A DNA stretch of 33,784 nucleotides from Methanobacteriota archaeon (GTDB taxonomy: Archaea > Thermoplasmatota > Poseidoniia > Poseidoniales > Thalassarchaeaceae). This document shows, one piece after another, positions 17,812 through 27,184 of this stretch. The position numbers and the translations under genes were made by a program. The notes beneath the pieces were generated by a model. The model saw only the letters and a program-made list of their open reading frames with translations. It had not been told where the DNA came from and ran no database searches. The stretch spans positions 1-33,784 of the forward strand of contig PBBV01000026.1 in assembly GCA_002717835.1 (NCBI GenBank), given 5' to 3'. Numbering within the stretch: the stretch's first letter is position 1; each line of letters begins with the position of its first letter.

Positions 17812-19296
17812 CTAGTCGCCCCATGTGCCAGACAGAGACTTTCCAAGCACAACCAGAATTACGATGGCCACAATGATGCTCACTACCCGGGAATGACCAT
17901 TTCCAACCTCGTCACCGGCTATCGGATAGTCTTCATCCTCCTCATATTCCATTTCTATCAGACTTCCGTCTGCTGAGATTTCAAGCTCGAACTCTGCTCC
18001 GTCGCGAACAACGAGAAGCTCGTAAATCAGGACGTCATCTTCGTATCCCAACTCCACCTGCGTTATCACACCGTCCTGAACTTCTGCGAGGGCGGTTTCT
18101 ACTACTCTCGGCGGGATGTTTTCGAGGGAGAGGGCTTCGCTAATCCCATCTTCACGACCTAAGTCCCCCTCAATCGAGATCAAGGGATCATTAGGATCGT
18201 AATCCGAGTTGTCGCCGACTCCGTCACCGTCCGAATCCGAGAATTCCCCAATATCCATCGGGAAGTCGTCTGAGTTGTCGCCGACACCGTCCCCGTCTGA
18301 GTCAGTCGATTCATTTCTGTCGGTTGGGAATGCATCAGAATTGTCACCCACTCCATCCATGTCTGTATCGGACCATTCATCGGGATTCTCGGGGAAGACA
18401 TCAATGCTATCGGTCACACCGTCACCGTCGCTGTCGTCCTCGTCATCTTCGATCCCGTCATTATCGTCATCTGTGTCGGCGATGTCTCCTAACCCATCGC
18501 CGTCGCTGTCTCTGAACTCTGATGGGTCGTGAGGGAAGTGGTCACTGTTGTCCCCTACTCCATCACCGTCTGAATCACTCCATTCTGTTGAGTTGTAAGG
18601 AAAGGCATCCAGTGAGTCAATATGACCGTCATTATCCGAGTCGCGATCCACTATGCGTACAGAATTCGTAGATGATACCAAGTCTCCATATTCAATTCCG
18701 TCACTTGGTATGATAGATACAGTCCAAGACTCTCCAATAGAAGTGGCAAAGAAGGGCAAAACTCTGTAGCCGTCGAATTCGGTCACCGTTGTGTTGTTTC
18801 TCGACCATCGGATGATACTCCCAAATTCAAGATCCCCGTCATAATCGTGATAGTCGTATGTACAGATCAGAACTAGATCGTAATAAGCAGTTATGACAGG
18901 AGTTGTTGAACCAGCAATGATAACCGCAACATTAGATGCCATTGGTGGCGAATTTACTGGTTCATTAGTCTGATTTCCACCCTGTCCATTGGAATCTCCG
19001 TCATCGTCTTCGTCGTCGTCATCGTCTTCGTCGTCATCGTCGTCATCGTCTTCGTCGTCATCGTCTTCGTCGTCATCGTCTTCGTCGTCATCATCATCTT
19101 CAGATGAAGAAAATAAATCGTGATTACTCGGCGTTAGAGATTCGACCAATTCATCATCAGTGATTAGTGCCTGTGTTGACATTAAGAGTATGAGTCCAAC
19201 TAAAAGTGGTTTGAGGAGGGACGTCAGGAGTTTGACGGGAGTCAGACGCCTTGGCTTTACGGGATGTTGGCAATCCTGAAAACCATGCACAGCCAC
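17812..19296 (-). CDS. Secreted or membrane-anchored Ca2+-binding protein with poly-Asp/Glu tract and thrombospondin type 3 repeats
   Basis: Acidic DDDDEDDDDEDDD tract, repeated DSDGDGVGDNSDxFPxDxxE, C-terminal hydrophobic helix VVSIIVAIVILVVLGKSL. Start may be downstream of 19296. Confidence 0.88.
   Translation of the reverse strand: MAVHGFQDCQHPVKPRRLTPVKLLTSLLKPLLVGLILLMSTQALITDDELVESLTPSNHDLFSSSEDDDDDEDDDDEDDDDEDDDDDDDEDDDDDEDDDGDSNGQGGNQTNEPVNSPPMASNVAVIIAGSTTPVITAYYDLVLICTYDYHDYDGDLEFGSIIRWSRNNTTVTEFDGYRVLPFFATSIGESWTVSIIPSDGIEYGDLVSSTNSVRIVDRDSDNDGHIDSLDAFPYNSTEWSDSDGDGVGDNSDHFPHDPSEFRDSDGDGLGDIADTDDDNDGIEDDEDDSDGDGVTDSIDVFPENPDEWSDTDMDGVGDNSDAFPTDRNESTDSDGDGVGDNSDDFPMDIGEFSDSDGDGVGDNSDYDPNDPLISIEGDLGREDGISEALSLENIPPRVVETALAEVQDGVITQVELGYEDDVLIYELLVVRDGAEFELEISADGSLIEMEYEEDEDYPIAGDEVGNGHSRVVSIIVAIVILVVLGKSLSGTWGD
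18999..19103. repeat. Low-complexity (GTC/GTCATCGTCTTC)n tract encoding poly-Asp/Glu
   Basis: gtcatcgtcttcgtcgtcgtcatcgtcttcgtcgtcatcgtcgtc... visible by eye within the TSP3 gene. Confidence 0.85.
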
Positions 19297-19366
19297 GGCC
19301 CGGAGTGTGTGTATTTGACTTGTACCTCAACTGAATAATCAATATCCAGAGTAGGTGAGTGTGGCC

Positions 19367-19409
19367 CATTCCAGACAAGAAGTCAGGTCCGACAGATTAT
19401 GGTAAGGAG
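19367..19409 (+). repeat. Direct repeat copy B, decayed (in-frame stop) relative to copy A
   Basis: CATTCCAGACAAGAAGTCAGGTCCGACAGATTATGGTAAGGAG; same frame reads HSRQEVRSDRLW* versus HSGQEVRPDRSWQ in copy A. Confidence 0.6.
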
Positions 19410-19447
19410 CCGACTTACCTCGAAACAGAGAGGTGGAAAAAAATCTA

Positions 19448-20560
19448 TCACGAAGATAGTTGGTAGTTACTATGCAAAGTTCCCTCGATATCTGCTTCTG
19501 GAGCGGGGTCTCCCAAAGGAGGCATGGGTCGCTGCGCTCTTCGATATATTTCCCTCAAGGTTTGATCGCTTATCTCAAGATAAACCCTAGTTGTTGCAAT
19601 ACTGGCATGCCCAAGAAGCCTCTGAATTGTAACCAAATCGGCCCCCCTTTCAAGAAGTCCAGAGGCGAATGTGTGGCGTAGTGTGTGAGGCGTCAATCGT
19701 GACTTGGGTATGGAAGATGCTTGAGCCAACCTATCCATCAATTTCTGTACCCATCTCGGAGAAATCCTACCTCCATTTTTGGATATGAAAAGAGGACGTC
19801 TACCACTCTTTTCTTCTACGTCACCCCGGGATTTTCGCTCAATAAGCCATGACTCGATCTCATTAGACGTCAGGGCCGTGAATAGGACTGTTCTGTCTTT
19901 CTCCCCCTTACCTCCGATAACCAAGGCTGAGAGATCATCGAGATCAATATCTTCGATGTCCATATTGCACGCTTCAGAAACTCTGAGACCTGTTTCAAGC
20001 ATCATTACTGTTAGAGGCCTTGCTATGGGATCCTTGAATTCAGAAACAGCATTCTTGAACCTTGATAATTCTCGTCTTGAGAGTGTCTTTGGGAGAGGCC
20101 TGCGTCTCGTGGGCCTTGACACCCACTCAGGTAATGAGTGTCCAATCCATCTAAGTAGATGAGTGCAGGCTGCAATCCGAGCATTGATGCTGGAGGGACT
20201 AAGCCCGTCTAGTCTAGATATCCATGCATCTATTCTACCATCATCAGGGTTCAAAAGAATGTGAGCCAGCTCCACATCGACATGAAGAAAATTACCCTCT
20301 TCGTAATCTTCCCCCGGTAGGATCGTACTTGCAATCCCCTTCGCCGCCCGTTCATAGGCTCTGATTGTGTGTTCACTTTTTCGCTCTGCTTTGAGCTGTG
20401 CTCTCCAGCAGTCAAACCAGGGCAGACCTCTGAGCCGATGAAGCCGATTTGGAAGTAATTTACTACTGCCAAAAAGAGTCTGTTGCCGATGCGAGGCTGA
20501 GCTCAGTCCAGCATGTCCGTCCACCATCTCGCCTCCTGTTACACCCAAGGGTGCGTGCAT
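19448..20560 (-). CDS. Tyrosine recombinase/integrase (XerC/D/XerA-like)
   Basis: SAM-like N-terminal core, ETGLRVSEACNMDIEDID, TPHTLRHTFASGLLERGADLVTIQRLLGHASIATTRVYLEIS (R-H-R-H-Y motifs). Start may be internal. Confidence 0.92.
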   Translation of the reverse strand: MHAPLGVTGGEMVDGHAGLSSASHRQQTLFGSSKLLPNRLHRLRGLPWFDCWRAQLKAERKSEHTIRAYERAAKGIASTILPGEDYEEGNFLHVDVELAHILLNPDDGRIDAWISRLDGLSPSSINARIAACTHLLRWIGHSLPEWVSRPTRRRPLPKTLSRRELSRFKNAVSEFKDPIARPLTVMMLETGLRVSEACNMDIEDIDLDDLSALVIGGKGEKDRTVLFTALTSNEIESWLIERKSRGDVEEKSGRRPLFISKNGGRISPRWVQKLMDRLAQASSIPKSRLTPHTLRHTFASGLLERGADLVTIQRLLGHASIATTRVYLEISDQTLREIYRRAQRPMPPLGDPAPEADIEGTLHSNYQLSS

Positions 20561-20668
20561 CCCTGTCCCTCACGGAACGATAACCAGCCCACCAATCATG
20601 ACTTGAATACTTGCCCTAATTCACCCAGAAGTAACCCAAATAGAGGCCTACATGTACAAACGCCGACC

Positions 20669-21628
20669 CTAATCAGATTCAGTAGCGAATCTGAGGTCAC
20701 TTCCACTTTCTTCGAGACCAACCTGCTTATCCTCAGCCGCTTCTGATGCTTCTCTTACTCTTGCACGCAGGCTTGATACGATCCTTGCCGCAACATTGAC
20801 ACCCGTCGCTCGTTCGATGCCCTCCAACCCAGGGCTTGAGTTCGCCTCAAGAAGTAGTGGGCCTGATGACGACTCAAGCATATCCACGCCAGCCACATCC
20901 AGCCCAAGCTCATTTGCAGCTCTGACCGCTACGTTGGCTTGATCGGAAGTCAGGGTTACGGGCTCGACGGAACCACCTAGATGGAAATTAGATCTGAACT
21001 CTGAACCGCGTGCCTTCCTTACCATGCTCGCCACAACCCGCCCTCTGACAACTATCACCCGAACGTCTCTTCCATGAGACTCTCCGATATACTCCTGAAC
21101 CAGTGGCCTCATGCCCCGTTCAAACATTTGAGAGAGTAAGGATAAAGCACGCGCTTCATCTTCTATCAAGAATACGCTCGACCCCTGAGTTCCCTCACTT
21201 GCTTTGATTACGAGGGGATAACTGCCAATTGCCCTAAGTGCATACATGCAGTCATTCAATGATGCAACTCTAATAGTCTTTGGAACAGGTAACCCGCATT
21301 CCGCCATCACTTGGGTAGCCGCAATTTTGTCCCTACTCAAAAGGATGGCATCTGCAGTGTTGTGAACAATTGAACCAAGTCGTTCAAATTGCCTAACTAT
21401 ACTAGCCCCGGGGCGTGTAATTGAGAAGCCAATCCTTGGGATTACTGCATCAGCCTCGACAGGCCAGCCCTTGTAGTAAATTCTCCCACCCTCACCATCA
21501 ACCGCGGTAGTTATGCTCATTGGATCTATTATGCGAGTACTAAATCCATATCTCTGCGACTCCTCCATGAGCCGAGTTGTTGAGTACAAACCCGGCCCCC
21601 TTGAGAGTATGACCAGCCTGGGATCCAT
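20669..21628 (-). CDS. RimK-family ATP-grasp ligase
   Basis: YPLVIKASEGTQGSSVFLIED, PLVQEYIGESHGRDVRVIVVRGRVVASMVRKA, GPLLLEANSSPGLEGIERATG. Confidence 0.92.
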   Translation of the reverse strand: MDPRLVILSRGPGLYSTTRLMEESQRYGFSTRIIDPMSITTAVDGEGGRIYYKGWPVEADAVIPRIGFSITRPGASIVRQFERLGSIVHNTADAILLSRDKIAATQVMAECGLPVPKTIRVASLNDCMYALRAIGSYPLVIKASEGTQGSSVFLIEDEARALSLLSQMFERGMRPLVQEYIGESHGRDVRVIVVRGRVVASMVRKARGSEFRSNFHLGGSVEPVTLTSDQANVAVRAANELGLDVAGVDMLESSSGPLLLEANSSPGLEGIERATGVNVAARIVSSLRARVREASEAAEDKQVGLEESGSDLRFATESD

Positions 21629-21686
21629 GTTTATGCGCTCGAACCCTCATACTTTGAGTCTGGCGTATGCCAGAGCCCTCGCATAA

Positions 21687-23936
21687 GTGATTCAATCACC
21701 TACCCAACACAGGGAGGTATTGAAAGCGGCCGCACCTCGCTTCACATCCAAAGGGAGGGCGGCCAACGTGGATTCTGAAGTTCTTGAGGGAATGAAGGTC
21801 TCCGAACTCAAGATATTGTGCAAGGAAAAGGGATTGCGAGTTACGGGCAATAAGTCCGAGCTAATCGAACGGATTCAACAGTCTAGCTCTAACTCTAAAT
21901 CCGTAAACAATGATACGACCATGGATGCAGACATTGACAATGCCATCGATAGATTACTCGATCGACATGATCGAAGAAAACCCGAGACTGTTCACAAGGA
22001 ACCACCAGAAGCCCTTGTAACGCCCATAGTCGAAGCAGAGATAATCGAAGAAGAGGAAACAGCACAAGAGGAACCAATAAAGGAGCTGATCCTCATAGAG
22101 GATGAACCCGATATCGAAATGGATAGAGAAAAGCAAGAACATCCTGTAGAAAGGCAGGATAACAAGCCCCTGAATAAGAAGGTTCAGAAGAAGACCGAGA
22201 GAGAAAGCGTTTCGTCATCACGACCATTCAGAATCACTCGACTTCAGGTGGCAGCGGGATTCGCAGCCGCTCTGATTCTCAGCGCAACTCTCTGGGTATT
22301 CTTGCAACGCGACTCGTCTTTCACAGCACAACAGGTCAGGTACGGCGATTCGATTGAATTCTCAATCCAACAAACTACGATCAACATAGAAGGCGATGAC
22401 ATGGTGGCGATTATCAGAGACGCCATCTCTCCGAGCGCCTTCGATCAGGTCTGTTCCGAGATTGATATTGATATCTCGGGAATGGGTTCTCTCTCAGTGG
22501 CAAGAGGCACTGATCTCGACACCGTATTCCCCAGCGATACAGAGCATAGGGGGGCGTACAGCGTGTATGATGCATTTGGGAGAGTAAGTTTAGCGGCTAA
22601 ACAGTCGGTGAATCATGAGTTAGATGTGGATCTTCAGGGGAAAACGTGGAGAGAAAATGGCATAGAGTGCAGCAATGCGGGTTGGTCTTATCCCGAGAAC
22701 AAATTGTCCATGACCACCGAATCATGGAGGCACATATCCGACAGAGATGTCATCAGGACAGAAACAGATCTAGAATTCACTGATTCTGACGGAGAGTCAA
22801 CACACGTCGCCGCCACGACTTTCGGCACAAGCATACTTCCAGGCCTAGGCGCCGTTGCGCCGTTGCTTTCAATCCCACTACTTCCGATGGATCTGCAAGA
22901 ATTCTTCGGAGACACCGTGCTCAAGGAAGGAGCATCATCTTCTGAGGATGATTCATGGACCTGGAACGTGAAAAAGGAACGGAATGATCCAATCCACGGA
23001 TATGTATATCCGATCTCTATCTCCAATGATGAGATAGAAGCCTGCTTCGGATATCTTAGAATGGACATTTTGGTAGATCCTGATATTCCTTGGCCGGTGC
23101 AACAGACTGCAGACGTAAGATTAGACAAATCTCTGGCAACCTCTCAATGCAGCGTCTTCGCTAGTGCGGTCAGCGATGCTGCATTGCCTGAGGGAAGATT
23201 AGACATGCGGATGGATATGACAGTTACAACATCATCCCAGGGGACGAATGAGATTGATTGGTACGATGAATACGATTCTGAGCCGTCACCAGGAGACGAT
23301 CGACCAACCAGCGCAGGCAAAAAAGAATGGGCATCGCACATGCCCGATGAGTCTGACAGTAGAGTAAGTCTAGAACAGATTACGAATTGTCTTCTAGCCT
23401 CGCACCCCCTCTCTGACGCAGCCAGAGCACTCGAAGGAGGAGGATACGTTTGGGAGGCAATCTTTCTGTTAAACAATGAGGAGTGGAATCTCTCATGGGT
23501 AGACATTGAAGATCAATCAGGGTGGATAATACTCGACTGGGAACCCAATGACGAGTCATGTCCTGTGATGGACTCAGGAGACTGGGGTAATGACAATCCA
23601 GTCTCTTGGGATAAAACCGCTATCCCTTCAACCCTAACTTTGGATTATCTAGAGAATAGGCTTCTCAATGAGAATCGTTACTCGGAAGTCAATGAAGTGA
23701 TAATTCCAGACTCACCAGAAGAGCGGCAATACCTTGGATACAGGGCAGTATCCGGGGAAATTGACGACATCTCGGATTTACTATCCTCCGAACTTTCAAC
23801 AGGAGTCGTCACTGTTGTGTTGCACAGCGAGTGGGCCAGTTCTGACAATACAAGGGACTACACGTTTGACGTTGCGATGGATGCAACAACGTCCAGAGTG
23901 ATTGGCTGGATTCAGATTTCTACCTCGTCTGAATGA
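21687..23936 (+). CDS. SAP-domain protein with central TM helix and large uncharacterised C-terminal region
   Basis: MKVSELKILCKEKGLRVTGNKSELIERIQQS (SAP motif), charged linker, TM LQVAAGFAAALILSATLWVFLQ, then ~540 aa. Confidence 0.85.
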   Translation: MIQSPTQHREVLKAAAPRFTSKGRAANVDSEVLEGMKVSELKILCKEKGLRVTGNKSELIERIQQSSSNSKSVNNDTTMDADIDNAIDRLLDRHDRRKPETVHKEPPEALVTPIVEAEIIEEEETAQEEPIKELILIEDEPDIEMDREKQEHPVERQDNKPLNKKVQKKTERESVSSSRPFRITRLQVAAGFAAALILSATLWVFLQRDSSFTAQQVRYGDSIEFSIQQTTINIEGDDMVAIIRDAISPSAFDQVCSEIDIDISGMGSLSVARGTDLDTVFPSDTEHRGAYSVYDAFGRVSLAAKQSVNHELDVDLQGKTWRENGIECSNAGWSYPENKLSMTTESWRHISDRDVIRTETDLEFTDSDGESTHVAATTFGTSILPGLGAVAPLLSIPLLPMDLQEFFGDTVLKEGASSSEDDSWTWNVKKERNDPIHGYVYPISISNDEIEACFGYLRMDILVDPDIPWPVQQTADVRLDKSLATSQCSVFASAVSDAALPEGRLDMRMDMTVTTSSQGTNEIDWYDEYDSEPSPGDDRPTSAGKKEWASHMPDESDSRVSLEQITNCLLASHPLSDAARALEGGGYVWEAIFLLNNEEWNLSWVDIEDQSGWIILDWEPNDESCPVMDSGDWGNDNPVSWDKTAIPSTLTLDYLENRLLNENRYSEVNEVIIPDSPEERQYLGYRAVSGEIDDISDLLSSELSTGVVTVVLHSEWASSDNTRDYTFDVAMDATTSRVIGWIQISTSSE

Positions 23937-24014
23937 TCGATTTCAAACAATAATTCGACAACCTTCGGATGAAACAGTCGGTATCTTGAACTGTCTCTGA
24001 GATTTCCTTGCGCT

Positions 24015-24956
24015 GTGTTTGAGGGGGGCACCCACAGTGCTAACGATGGTGCCGTGGATCCCAAAGTCATCGATGTTGAGTTTGTTGAACACGAGAGAGA
24101 TGATCCCACGAGATCTAATGTGAGGCTTCCGAACCACAATCCTCTCGCATTTCCAAGGGGCGCGTCATCGCAAAAAGGCCAAGCTAGGGTTGTTACGATT
24201 ACCAATCAGAAAGGCGGGGTTGGGAAGACTACTTCAGTCATCAATATCGCGGCGCAGCTCGGTCTTAGAGGATATCGGGTACTGGTTATTGATGCAGATG
24301 CGCAGGGTAATTGTGCAACTGGACTCGGAGTCGATAAAAGACTAGTAAAAGCCACGACTAAAGACCTCATACTTCAACCCGAGCGAGCGATAGAAGCACG
24401 TCATCAAACAGCTGTCGATGGTGTCCATATGATCGTTGGAGATAGATCTCTTGTGGGGTTAGATCAAGAACTTCTACGCCAATTAGGACGTGAGAAAAGA
24501 CTCTCAGATGCAATTGCTCCGTTGCGTCCTCATTACGATCTAATCATAATTGACACGCCCCCCTCCCTCGGCATTGTAACGGTGAATGCATTGGTTGCAA
24601 GTCATGGACTGGTTGTACCGGTCCAGACTGAGTATTTTGCACTGGAAGGACTAGCAATGTTGGCCGGAACCGTTAGGGAAGTAAGGAATCTTTTCACTGC
24701 ATCCCTAGGAGTGGATGGAATATTATTGACAATGCATAATGAAAGAACACTTCTGAACGTGCAGGTTGCAAATGAACTCCGGGACACATACGGCTCACTA
24801 ATCGTAGAACCCGCAGTGAGGAGAAATATACGGCTAGCAGAGGCACCAGCACACGGCGTCCCGATCCATCTACATGACCCATCAAGTCATGGTGGTAGCG
24901 ACTATCTTTCAGTCACATTGGAACTCGAAAGAAGGTGGGGGCTAACTCCTCCATGA
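24015..24956 (+). CDS. ParA/Soj-family ATPase
   Basis: VVTITNQKGGVGKTTSVINIAAQLGLRGYRVLVIDADAQGNCATGLG (deviant Walker A), DLIIIDTPPSLGIVTVNAL. Start uncertain (GTG 24015 or 24054). Confidence 0.93.
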   Translation: MFEGGTHSANDGAVDPKVIDVEFVEHERDDPTRSNVRLPNHNPLAFPRGASSQKGQARVVTITNQKGGVGKTTSVINIAAQLGLRGYRVLVIDADAQGNCATGLGVDKRLVKATTKDLILQPERAIEARHQTAVDGVHMIVGDRSLVGLDQELLRQLGREKRLSDAIAPLRPHYDLIIIDTPPSLGIVTVNALVASHGLVVPVQTEYFALEGLAMLAGTVREVRNLFTASLGVDGILLTMHNERTLLNVQVANELRDTYGSLIVEPAVRRNIRLAEAPAHGVPIHLHDPSSHGGSDYLSVTLELERRWGLTPP

Positions 24957-25837
24957 ATCAAAAAGACTCTCCAAGAACAGCTGTTGCTTGGATGCTTTTC
25001 GCCAGTTTCTCGTTTGGCTCGATGAATGCTCTGGTCAAATGGACCTCCTCTGAAGTAGACGTTTGGACAACTGTTTTCATTCGTTCGCTAGTCATCACGA
25101 CTGCGATTTACATCATCGCCAAAATTGGGAGAGTGGATCTTGTGGTCCACGACCGCAAGAACATGGCTTTCAGATGCTTTACTGGACTGGTTGCAATGAT
25201 ACTTTACTTCTCAGCACTAGGTCTGATCCCAATCGGACAGGCGGTAACTCTGCAATATACGAATCCACTTTTTGTAGCACTTCTATCTGGATTCTTTCTA
25301 TCGGAGCGTGTTCACCCTCAAGTGTGGATCTTGGCCTTGATATCCTTTTTAGGAATAGTACTGATCGTATCACCTAATCTAAGGACGATAGAGAAGGATG
25401 CATTACTAGCTCTCGGTTCAGGATTCTTCGCCGGGGTCGCATATCTCTACGTGAGAAGGCTAAGAGCGACCGAGGAAGCACTCAGTATTGTCTTCTGGTT
25501 CGCTGCATTCTCCGTTTTAGCTACCACGCTCCCTGCCATTCCGAGTCTTGCTAAAATCATGTCAGACCCGATTCTAATGGTAGCACTAGTTGGCATAGGA
25601 GTAGGAGCCGGTGCAGGACAAGTAGGACTAACATATGCATTTCACAAAGCAAACGCGGCATGGGTAAGCGCCTTCTCCTACCTAACAGTAATCGTCGCTA
25701 CGGCATATGGGTATCTGCTTTTCAATGAAATTCTCGATACTAAAGACATAGTCGGAGGTATGATGATCATTTGCTCTGGAATCACTCTTTCACTATTCCA
25801 AGTGGGTTCAACCGATGATGAGGCCAGACTAGAATGA
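24953..25837 (+). CDS. EamA/DMT-superfamily transporter
   Basis: About 10 TM helices with internal repeat; RCFTGLVAMILYFSALGLIPIGQAVTLQYTNPLFVALLSGFFLSERV. ATGA overlap with the ParA stop. Confidence 0.9.
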   Translation: MNQKDSPRTAVAWMLFASFSFGSMNALVKWTSSEVDVWTTVFIRSLVITTAIYIIAKIGRVDLVVHDRKNMAFRCFTGLVAMILYFSALGLIPIGQAVTLQYTNPLFVALLSGFFLSERVHPQVWILALISFLGIVLIVSPNLRTIEKDALLALGSGFFAGVAYLYVRRLRATEEALSIVFWFAAFSVLATTLPAIPSLAKIMSDPILMVALVGIGVGAGAGQVGLTYAFHKANAAWVSAFSYLTVIVATAYGYLLFNEILDTKDIVGGMMIICSGITLSLFQVGSTDDEARLE

Positions 25838-25841
25838 TTCA

Positions 25842-26522
25842 TCATTCTATGAAATTTGATATGTCTGAGAGCTCCTTACGAGAAATTTCTGGAACTTTTG
25901 CATCGCTTGCAGGATAACCCACTGGCATAACCAGCATTGCATGTTCATGATTCGGTCTGTTCAATATGTCTCTGAGAAAACCCATTGGAGATGGCGTGTG
26001 GGTCAGGGTTGTGAGGCCCATGTTGTGCACCGCAGCAATGAATAGACCAGCAGCGATTCCACACGATTCCTGAGAGTAGTAAGTTGGACTCATTTTTCCA
26101 TTTTTCCTGATTCTTTTGCTCTGTCTAAAGAGCACTACCACCCATGGCGCATCGGTCAAGTGAGCTTTGATGTGGTCAGTTCCCAACGGTCTGAGGACCT
26201 CTGACCAGGCTTCTGGCACCCGATCTTCGTAGAACCGTCGCTCCTCATCCTCAGCAGCATCGCGAATCCTCTTCTTCATCCCATTGTTGGAAATAGCCAC
26301 AAATGTCCAAGGTTGAAGATGACCACCCGATGGAGCCGTATTTGCGGTTCTTATCGCCAGTTCTATCAAATCTCGTGAGACTGCTTTCGTGGAAAAATGG
26401 CGGGTAGTCCGGCGCATGTTCATCAGCTCAAAGAAGCTTCGAGCGCGATGAGTCATCTTGTTTTCTGGTAATTCATCGAAGACAAGCTCGATGAATCTGG
26501 GCGGGTCGTTACCATCGTCCAT
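25842..26522 (-). CDS. Nitroreductase-family FMN protein
   Basis: MNMRRTTRHFSTKAVSRDLIELAIRTANTAPSGGHLQPWTFVAISN, GIAAGLFIAAVHNMGLTTLTHTP. Confidence 0.9.
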   Translation of the reverse strand: MDDGNDPPRFIELVFDELPENKMTHRARSFFELMNMRRTTRHFSTKAVSRDLIELAIRTANTAPSGGHLQPWTFVAISNNGMKKRIRDAAEDEERRFYEDRVPEAWSEVLRPLGTDHIKAHLTDAPWVVVLFRQSKRIRKNGKMSPTYYSQESCGIAAGLFIAAVHNMGLTTLTHTPSPMGFLRDILNRPNHEHAMLVMPVGYPASDAKVPEISRKELSDISNFIE

Positions 26523-26530
26523 GTCTGGGC

Positions 26531-27130
26531 TCAGGCGCGTCTTGGCATCAATGCTGCCGTCCCAAGTGAAAGAATAGCAAGCATTGCCCCGCCATATGGA
26601 ACGGATAACATTCCATCAGACGACTCAGAGTTATCATCCAATACGCCCACACAACCTTCTATTCCAATTTCTGGTGGGAAATCGTCTCCGCCCCATGAAT
26701 CCCCATCAAACCAACATGTTGACCAGATTTTCCAGCCCCACCCCAAGGACGGAATACGTTCCGTAGTTGAATTGTTATCATGTTGGATGTCAAATCTCCA
26801 GTTGACATATGATGCATCGGCCTCTATTTCCACGCCCGCAACCCATGTCCCATTCTGATCATTCATGTTGTTGTACTCTGGGGGGTAACATACCCCGCTG
26901 TTCACACAAACCTGCGTGACCCAATGGACCGAACTGACGTTTTCATTTATTCCAATTTCAAGTTCGATGGAAATGAATCCCCCTCCTTCTCTATGGGCTG
27001 TGAATGATTCGGGATAGGACAAGGATTCGATCGGAGTATCACTAAGGTCAAATTCAGAATTAATCCCTCCGCCTTCTCCTACCACTGTCGGGAGAATAAG
27101 TAAGACAACCACCACCGGTGCCAACCGCAT
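26531..27130 (-). CDS. Secreted, C-terminally anchored hypothetical protein
   Basis: Signal peptide MRLAPVVVVLLILPTVVG and C-terminal helix AMLAILSLGTAALMPRRA. Confidence 0.75.
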   Translation of the reverse strand: MRLAPVVVVLLILPTVVGEGGGINSEFDLSDTPIESLSYPESFTAHREGGGFISIELEIGINENVSSVHWVTQVCVNSGVCYPPEYNNMNDQNGTWVAGVEIEADASYVNWRFDIQHDNNSTTERIPSLGWGWKIWSTCWFDGDSWGGDDFPPEIGIEGCVGVLDDNSESSDGMLSVPYGGAMLAILSLGTAALMPRRA

Positions 27131-27184
27131 GTAGTCTTCTTGCTTGACCTATGTAAGAATGAAGCGATTCATTGTTCGATATAT

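Noticed and set aside
18209-18532. Plus-strand ORF rich in SPTPSPSES repeats (107 aa)
   Set aside because: Antisense shadow of the Asp-rich TSP3 repeats on the minus strand; its periodicity mirrors the coding repeats.
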